A stretch of DNA of 38,147 nt from Bremia lactucae (Eukaryota > Oomycota > Peronosporomycetes > Peronosporales > Peronosporaceae). Made by a program: the position numbers and the translations under genes. Positions 31,840 through 38,147 of the stretch are shown piece after piece (within the stretch, counting starts at the first letter, position 1; each line of letters begins with the position of its first letter). A model generated the notes under the pieces. That model searched no databases and was not told the origin of the DNA. It saw only the letters and a list, made by a program, of their open reading frames with translations. The stretch lies in contig NC_090616.1 of the NCBI RefSeq assembly GCF_004359215.1, positions 3,033,894 through 3,072,040 on the forward strand. The letters are read 5' to 3'.

Positions 31840-32667
31840 TATGAATGGCAAATTAAAACACCCAAATGAGCAAAAATTTTGGTGTTACACGAACTGATGC
31901 ATCATCGATTTGCCAACAAATAGAATGAATGCATACAATGTTTCACGGTTAGTTAATTGTGTAGGGGAACCTGAATTTTACAGCAAAGATTGACATTGTT
32001 ACACCAGCAAGTTTCATCATTGTAAAGCGGTAAAATTCACGTAATCTAGTGCAATGGAAATGTGTGTTGCATACAAGGAAATCACCCAGCTCCATTTCAT
32101 TAATTGGTTTGCACGAAATTGTGGCTTTTATGTCGATAGTTGAAGTGTTTCTCGTAGTTCTATATCATTTTAGATTTTGAGACTTCAAGTAAATTTGCAA
32201 TGACGTCGCCAGTATTTTAAAAAACTAGCACAATTTCCAATATATCTTGGTATCGAGTTCCATACTATTACAGGTCATAAGGCGGAAAGCTTTCATGAAT
32301 ATTTGAATACTTTGATGGAATTTCTGCAATTTAAAATCAGGACTGCTATAAAAAAGTGCAAGACTGATGGATAAAATTAAACAACTACGCGGAAATTGAA
32401 TAGCGAGCTGGTGAATAAAAAGCATCATGTGAGCGCTCAATTTGCGAAGTTTTAAAATAAGCATTTTTTCGTCATAGCTGTAATGCGTTTCGAGTCAATG
32501 AGCAATGAGGATCTGTTTGCATGTTAAAAGCCAATTTTAGCCATTGACCTTATAGTGGCGATGCAATTGAAGGTTCATAAGCGATGGCGTAAGGATGAAG
32601 ATTTGAAAATGGATACTATTACCTAAACTTAATACTTTAATCTTTATTCATCTAATGCTGCTTATCG
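31840..32667. other. Intergenic region; no gene seen
   Basis: AT-rich, 828 bp. It should hold the DUF4460 promoter and the 3' UTR of the MIT gene. A 79-codon minus-strand frame (32464-32225) has no recognisable domain. Confidence 0.5.
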
Positions 32668-34227
32668 TTAAACACCGCCATCTTCCTCTACATCGTCCTC
32701 ATTTACATCATGCGACTGTGCCACAATAGTCGCTGCCTTCTGCTGTGGAGAGCCATGGGTATATGAAGTGCGCCGAACAAATGACCCATGATTTAAGCTT
32801 CCATTCAACCTACAATCTTCTCTATTGCGGCCACGATGAATCATGTTGAGAGATGACCGAAGTTGCTCAATAACACCATTATCTTGATACTCATCTACAA
32901 AAGGATCCGAAGATGTGGAAGATCGACAACTTGTAGGACCACCTTGTAAAAATGCCGACCACAGCCTCTCAAACTCCAGCTGTTCCCGTACCGGCTCAGC
33001 TCTGTTTTTACTTGCGCAACTTCGTAATCCTTTTTCTTTTCAAGCTTAATTGACCGCTGTTTCGAGTGTGAAGCTGCAAGTCTTTGCAATGCTCCATCTT
33101 CTGCACTGAAGCTCGAAGCGTTTCCGCTTCTTGCTTGGCTGCTTCCAGTTCCAATTGCAATGATTCCTGCTTCTTTTCGATTAAAAGGTCGTTAGTCAAC
33201 GGCTCAAATTCTCGAAGAGAGTGATCAATCGGTGGCAGTCCAATACGACCATGAAGCTCATTCAGAAAATCGAGCTTCTGAGGCCATTTGTCTTCTTCAG
33301 TTGCTGATGGCGTATTCATAGACGTACTTAGTTGCAAATCCTGAAAGTCAAAGACTTCATTCTCATCACTTTCTCCCTCTTGAACCTCTATTTCCCCAGT
33401 CACATCATTTGGCCCTCCCCCTGCGTCACCATAAGCCTCGGCTGCTTTCTTTGCTCTTCTCTCATACACTTTCTGCATCAATCGTGCTCGGATCTTTGAA
33501 ATCAGGATCAAGTGGTCTAACTTTTTTCTCATCTTGTCATTACCATGCTTGAGCTTGACCACTAGCTCCTTCTTCTCTGTCAAACATCATCTTTGATTTT
33601 GCTGCGACCGTTGGTACGCTGAAGCCAGCGCCTTTTGACCCGAATCTGCTGCCAGTACATTATTTGTCCATTCGGACAGTTCTTCAGCACGTTCCAGGTA
33701 AGCTAACGCTTTGGTCTTGACAATGTCCTGCAGATACGGGGCTGCCTGGCGTCGTCCGATCTTGATTAGCATCTGCCCCGTTCGAATATACGCATCAATA
33801 GCGGTGTGCGGCATTTGTTTACGCTCATGGTCAATTGCGTAACGAGCCACAATCACGGCTTCTTCGTAGTCTGCGCCTAGTATTTCGGCAGCTGTTAATT
33901 TGAGCGTATCTTCTTCTCCAGACCGTACAGGCCTTGCAGACGTTCGCGTCGTTGCAGAACGCGCGAGCAATGCGTGGCTCATAAATTCACTAAAATTACC
34001 AAACGCACGCGGAGAAGCGCGTTGCACGGGCTCGTGATCTATCCCGTGCGAGAAAAGACAGGTTGGCTTAAAGACGAAGCATTCACATCAGAGCTTGAAG
34101 AAATTTCCGGCAATAATACAGACGTGGTATTTTCTTTTGACATATGTAAGCATGTAATTGGCGGCTTTGATCGCTTACTTACGCGTAGCGTCCGCAAGCG
34201 GCCCTCCAAGTCCATGCGACTTGCCAT
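32668..34227 (-). CDS. MIT-domain coiled-coil protein (frame breaks; possibly a pseudogene)
   Basis: Minus strand. Exon 1 34227-34183 (MASRMDLEGRLRTLR) ends at a consensus GTAAGT. The best acceptor, TTTAAG, ends a 116-nt intron at 34067. The next exon holds a MIT domain (about 33905-33690; YEEAVIVARYAID, AIDAYIRTGQMLIKI, YLERAEEL), which binds ESCRT-III tails or microtubules in endosomal sorting (family knowledge). An in-frame TGA (33588-33586 region, QNQR-stop-CLTEKK) separates it from a coiled-coil part that is open to about 33008. The C-terminal part (QLEFERLWSAFLQGG ... EEDGGV, stop 32670-32668) is in yet another frame. Introns could explain the last step (weak donor GTGCAG at 33106 to GAG/CAG near 32995-32982), but not cleanly the TGA. 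It may be mis-sequenced or decaying. Confidence 0.6.
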
Positions 34228-34356
34228 ACTTATCGAGAATACGCAACGTTGAAGAGAGTAAACGTCAATGTTTGGTTTAATTTGGAGAAATTCTGATTAC
34301 GAAGAATTTTCTAATTCACAGATCAAACAAATATAGAGGGCACTGCCGACTTGTAC

Positions 34357-34784
34357 TGTAGCGGGGCACTACTGACATGTACTGCTTCAGTACAAGTCCA
34401 CTTCGCACTGCCTCAGTGCGAGTGGTGCCTCACGTCACTTTACGTACACTAGTACGTGCAGAGTAAGACTCTCTATAACACTTGCTTTAAAGAGGGTTAA
34501 TATAAAACTATTAATAAAAATAAGCTTCTTCTTGTCCATCTACTTAATACTAACTTTATTATAGACTAATACAAAACATGTAATAAAGTCTTATCTGTCT
34601 TTCTCTTTGCGCGCGTCCAGCGCTGGCGGAGAAATTAGATAAAATGGTATATATCTACAAATGGATAAGCTTTTAGAATATTACCATGTAAAGTAATATT
34701 CTCCAAATATTATCTACCTATTAGATAATATATTAATTAACAACCTTTAAGTGTTAATTTCATGTAACGATAAACCCCGTTACA
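34357..34784 (-). repeat. Family C LTR, minus orientation (428 bp)
   Basis: On the minus strand it runs TGTAACGGGGTT to GCCCCGCTACA. It is homologous in inverted orientation to 37653-38107. It contains nested hairpins such as GTACTG-CTT-CAGTAC and GCACTG-CCT-CAGTGC near 34380-34425. As it follows a polypurine tract, it is the 3' LTR of a minus-strand element. Confidence 0.85.
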
Positions 34785-34800
34785 TCATCCCTCCCTTAAA
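34785..34800 (-). promoter_or_regulatory. Polypurine tract of the minus-strand family C element
   Basis: TTTAAGGGAGGGATGA on the minus strand, immediately before the LTR start TGTAAC at 34784. It is very similar to the family B tract. Confidence 0.8.
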
Positions 34801-34899
34801 CGACAATCACTCTGACTGTCAATGGGAAGAGTGGTTACTATAAGACCACTTTATTAAAAACGATGTTGATTGGAGAACCATCATTTTTAGTTCTATCGC

Positions 34900-35391
34900 A
34901 TGGTTCACAAGTCCATGCGCTATGCAAATAGTGCGGCGCCTTCGGCTGCGGTTCATGCAGCCGCGGGCGACGCATTATTGTCTCTTGCGGCAGACGTTCC
35001 GTCTGCCGTATTGTCATCTTCTCCCGCAACTCTAAATGTAGCGGGTGCACGTGGTGAAACACCACGTGAATGCGACTCCTCTTTGGAGGTCGACTACGAA
35101 TGCGAGTTGAACAAAATGGCCGGCTCGGGGAGAACAGAGCAGTCGCCTGATCATCGTCAGGCGGCTGACTATGAGCCTTCGAATAAGGGGGCTCATTCGA
35201 GAAGACGTGCTGGTAGCATTCGCTACAGCATGTTCGGTTCCGACGATGAGGATGATTCCTCATCGCCTGTACCGTCCCCGTGCCTTCACCCGCACATTTT
35301 TATGTGCGTGGTGATGACGATGGCGTTAGCCATCGTAATAAAAGTTCTTGTAATACCCCTGCTTCAGTGGGTACCACTTAGGGGATCGTAG
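34900..35391 (+). CDS. Antisense ORF of family C, N-terminal piece (163 codons)
   Basis: A true ATG at 34900 lies 116 bp from the LTR start, on the strand opposite to pol. The product starts MVHKSMRYANSAAPSAAV, is Ala/Ser-rich, then acidic (FGSDDEDDSSSPVPSP), and ends in a hydrophobic stretch (MCVVMTMALAIVIKVLVI) that could be a membrane segment or an out-of-frame artefact. Further open pieces follow to about 35820 in changing frames. No known family is recognised. Orientation and start position are the same as in the antisense frames of families A and B. The stretch is unusually dense in hairpins. Confidence 0.45.
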   Translation: MVHKSMRYANSAAPSAAVHAAAGDALLSLAADVPSAVLSSSPATLNVAGARGETPRECDSSLEVDYECELNKMAGSGRTEQSPDHRQAADYEPSNKGAHSRRRAGSIRYSMFGSDDEDDSSSPVPSPCLHPHIFMCVVMTMALAIVIKVLVIPLLQWVPLRGS

Positions 35392-35886
35392 ACACTAAAA
35401 TGTCTCGTCTTTCCCCTGAAAAGAAGCCGTGGCTTTTGCCCGAGCAGCTAGTCAATAGCTTGTCTGGAGAGACTACTCCTCACAATAATATCCCTTATTT
35501 ATTGCGACAAAGCTACATTGCCTTGATCCCAGCGCGAAAAATTTCGCGCTGAGGAAGGTTTTATCTCGATGCTTTTTCAAGCATCGATGGTATAGTGGCA
35601 ACAATAAGCGAGATAAAGTCTCGCTTATGCAAGCCTGGAGCGCGTTCATTCGCAATGTCTAAGACTTTGGACGCGAAGCCTGGCTTCAAAGACTTAACGC
35701 GATTCGCGTTAAGTTTGAGAAGCGAACTTCAACCGGTGCAAGGTATAAATTGCATCGGTTGTCAAGTGAGGCTGGACTTCCATACCTCACGTGGGGTGAT
35801 CCCTATCCGTGTTGTGATGACATAACGAAGCGAGTAAAGGGGGATGTCTATTCCCTTTCTTCGGCCTTGGGGAAGGGCTCGCGACT

Positions 35887-36300
35887 CTATCGAGGTGCGT
35901 GACTTGATTGACGTTTTCTAATCAATTGATAGGTGCCAGGGGCGTGTGTTTCTCGATGGACCTTCTGATCCATCGGATGGGTCTCGTCATACTGACGGAT
36001 GAGGCCCTTAACGTCAACAACCAGCTGGGAACGAGGTTCCCAGCTGTTCTGCGAAGGTTGATAACCGCGCCAGCGAACAAGATAACTCGTTCGCTGCCGT
36101 TTCACATCACGGTGGTTTAGAATATGTTCTACAAGGAAACGTTGACCACCGTGGGAATCCACTGATGGTTGTGGTGGAGGAGGAAAACTTACCTCCGAAC
36201 CGTGTGTCGGATCTAGAGTCGAAGATCGACAAACTCGATCGCTTGCTCGATGATTTGGAGGAGGGGCTTGATCACGGGTGCCTCTGTGGAAATTTTAGAA
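35887..36300 (-). pseudogene. Chromodomain end of family C pol
   Basis: On the minus strand: a Pro-rich spacer, then [39 protein letters not shown] and LIRQYDE, a clear chromodomain (aromatic cage residues W and Y present) ending at 35887. The rest of integrase is missing; near 36300 the sequence changes to a plus-strand element. Confidence 0.8.
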
Positions 36301-36342
36301 GGCAAAGGTCAACAGAGCCTAGCCCCAAAGAGCTATGTTCTT
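36010..36342 (+). pseudogene. Antisense ORF of family C, C-terminal coiled-coil piece
   Basis: Plus-strand frame open from about 36007 to a TAA at 36340-36342, antisense to the chromodomain. It reads [16 protein letters not shown], then VSDLESKIDKLDRLLDDLEE. The order resembles family B (FQQGSVDSHPHPL, then ADLEGQVSRLTSDL), suggesting a common origin of the two antisense frames despite different LTRs. Confidence 0.4.
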
Positions 36343-36399
36343 AATAGCACAGGGCGTATATATATGGTTTGCTTGTTAGAAGGCGACTGTTAAATGCTT

Positions 36400-37652
36400 T
36401 GATAAGTCATGGTCAATTTAAATTGATTCAGGAGCGTCTTGCAATTACGCTCGACGTCGTTCCCTTAAAGAAAATTTGCTGAAGCGCTTAAAGCGCATAA
36501 AAACGATTCGATCACAGCTCGCTTAGCGACTAGGAGTCGTGGCACCATACCTAAAGTTTTATTTGATTTAGGTATTATATTGTTGGGCGTTGGCATTCTT
36601 GTCCCTTGACCTGGATGCGAGAAATGATCTCATTCTTGGTATGGCCTAGCTTGGACGCCATGACCGGTCTAAGACTTAGGCGACACGCGCAATGTTCCTA
36701 GCGAGGCTTTGGAGAGTCATGAACCAACCTTCACTGGGCAATAAAATCATTATTGGCGTGAGCCACGGACAAAATCTGTCACTACGTAAGACATTGTGAT
36801 GTCTGAGTATCTTAACCCCAATGTTGACAACATTTTCCGTGAGCGTGGCTCATTATTTGTTCGCAAAACGGCACATACTCCGTTAATTGTGATAACGAAT
36901 CACAGAATGCTGAAAGCCTTGTAGACCTAGGGCCGAGTCACCAAGGGTTTGATTTCCCAGATGCGCGTGAAGTAACACATAAATATTCACTGGTTGACAA
37001 GGTTGAGCTAAGTAACTCCTCATCGGATGTTAGGTTAAGCATCGTCTCGTATCAAGAACAAGCCAAGGTTAAAATATCTGTGAAACTTGGAAACACTAAT
37101 GTTCCAACCTTAACGAGGTGTACAGTCTCGCCCTCGAGCCAATCAGGTTTAAAGTCAGATAAGGTGGGGCGCGACGCGCCTTTTTATGGCACACATTGAT
37201 AATAGCAAGCCACTATATACACTTGTTAATAGTTGGACTGGCAATATTAAGGGTGATATTAGCTTTGACCTATCCCGTCGCTCCTTTTGGAGCTAGACGA
37301 AATGTCTGTAGGTGAATTTGGCCAGGCCTTAAAGGAGGGTGACTTATCCGAAATGGTGGCCGTTCGACCAGACACTGAGTTAATTCATCGTCGCTGCTGG
37401 ATCCAGCGGTTCTTGAGGATACGAAGGCGGCACTTGGCGCGCGGAGTGGATCATCGATCCTTAAAAAATTCTCGGATCTTTTCTTTCAGCACCGATTTAC
37501 TTTCCAGTCGATGGTTTTTAAAAGTTGCTCATCCGAGCTAGTGGCATTCCACTCATAGTGGTTAGCACCCTCAACTTCACGCTCGGTAGCAATTAGTGAC
37601 GTTGTGAGTGTCCTTAGCGGCATGCAATGGGAGTGGTTGGTAATGCCACAAG
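36400..37652 (+). pseudogene. Family C protease to RT remnant, plus strand
   Basis: Plus-strand pieces recall the protease C-terminus (LDLDARNDLILGMAWLGRHD near 36605-36665), a long spacer (SLVDLGPSHQGF, ELSNSSSDVRLS) and the protease-RT spacer open at 37299-37400 ([20 protein letters not shown], then [11 protein letters not shown] in a shifted frame). After a gap, RT resumes with SGMQWEWLVMPQ at about 37616-37651 and is cut exactly by the LTR at 37653. Many stops; not functional. Confidence 0.6.
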
Positions 37653-38107
37653 TGTAACGGGGTGTATTGTTACATGAAATTAATACTTAAGGGTTGTTAA
37701 TTAATATATTATCTAAGAGGTAGATAATATTTGCAGGATATTACTTTATATAGTAATATCAGAATTATTATCTATTAATAGGTATAGACCATTATACCTA
37801 TTTATTCCGCAGACTAATCAGCTGTAGGAGTAATCAAAGAGGGAGTTACAGATAAGATAGAGATAAGAATTCAATTACATGTTTAGTATTAGATTATAAT
37901 TAAGTTAGCATTTACAAAGATAGAAAAAGAGACACTTAATTATATTAATACAGTTTTCATTTTACCCTCTTTAAGCTAGTTACCTTAAAGAGAAGTCTTC
38001 CTCTGCACGTACTAGTGTACGTGAAATAACGTAAGGCACCACTCGCAACTGAAGCAGTGCGAAGTGGACTTGTACTGAAGCAGTACAAGTCGTAGTGCCC
38101 CGTTACA
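37653..38107 (+). repeat. Family C LTR, plus orientation (455 bp)
   Basis: Starts TGTAACGGGGTG and ends TGCCCCGTTACA. It is homologous to the inverted LTR at 34357-34784. It sits directly behind RT coding sequence, with no polypurine tract. Flanking pentamers ACAAG and CCTGG differ, so it is not a clean insertion. Confidence 0.85.
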
Positions 38108-38147
38108 CCTGGTAGCACTTTGTAGTCCGTCCAAGGACCACATTTCC

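Noticed and set aside
32225..32464. 79-codon minus-strand ORF
   Set aside because: Low-complexity product of AT-rich intergenic DNA, with no domain or conserved motif.
35244..36046. Strong hairpins considered as bacterial terminators or riboswitches
   Set aside because: The context is eukaryotic, with no U-tracts, and hairpins occur throughout the element, including coding regions.
34357..38107. Inverted repeats read as terminal inverted repeats of a DNA transposon
   Set aside because: Each repeat has LTR ends (TG..CA), one has a polypurine tract, and the inside is Gypsy pol; no transposase was seen.

Overview
The window looks like nuclear DNA of a filamentous eukaryote, most likely an oomycete of the Peronosporales (inference). 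The reasons are short GT-AG introns (59, 59, 68, 80 and 116 nt in my models), compact convergent and divergent host genes, and abundant chromodomain-bearing Ty3/Gypsy retrotransposons in several families. No bacterial operon, CRISPR array, tRNA or rRNA was found.

Layout. (1) 1-5726: wreckage of one Ty3/Gypsy family (A). Gag-protease and RT-RNase H pieces lie on the minus strand. A gag fragment fused to RNase H/integrase/chromodomain lies on the plus strand, followed by an antisense ORF and a probable 3' LTR. (2) 5727-14085: a second family (B) inserted as one block with a TCAAG target-site duplication. It is a tandem array of two internally deleted units, each truncated LTR - integrase - chromodomain - antisense ORF - polypurine tract, closed by a full 553-bp LTR. 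(3) 14577-19867: a ferlin-like protein with about eight C2 domains and a C-terminal membrane anchor, broken only at a 13-A run. (4) 19868-27149: intergenic DNA, an inverted family B fragment, a single N at 23698, and then an essentially exact repeat of the ferlin 3' end and its downstream DNA (offset 5175 bp). This is probably an assembly or haplotype artefact. An inverted family B LTR follows. (5) 27620-34227: a compact host block. It holds a cytochrome b5/b5-reductase fusion of the NCB5OR (CYB5R4) type on plus, then a PHD-TAZ zinc-finger protein, a DUF4460 (TCAIM-like, probably mitochondrial) protein and a MIT-domain coiled-coil protein, all on minus. (6) 34357-38107: a third Gypsy family (C), with two LTRs in opposite orientation around the 3' end of one copy and a protease/RT remnant of another.

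The most interesting signals are these. (a) All three Gypsy families carry an antisense reading frame between pol and the 3' LTR. Each starts at an ATG only about 107-136 bp from the LTR and runs back across the chromodomain region. In one copy 351 codons are open. (b) The retroelements, but not the host genes, are packed with short near-perfect hairpins in LTRs, gag, pol and the antisense ORF. (c) A textbook -1 frameshift signal sits at the gag/protease overlap of family A. (d) Two reciprocal recombination junctions exist between gag and RNase H. Host genes and transposons show no obvious shared pathway; the transposons matter here mainly as insertions beside or inside host genes.
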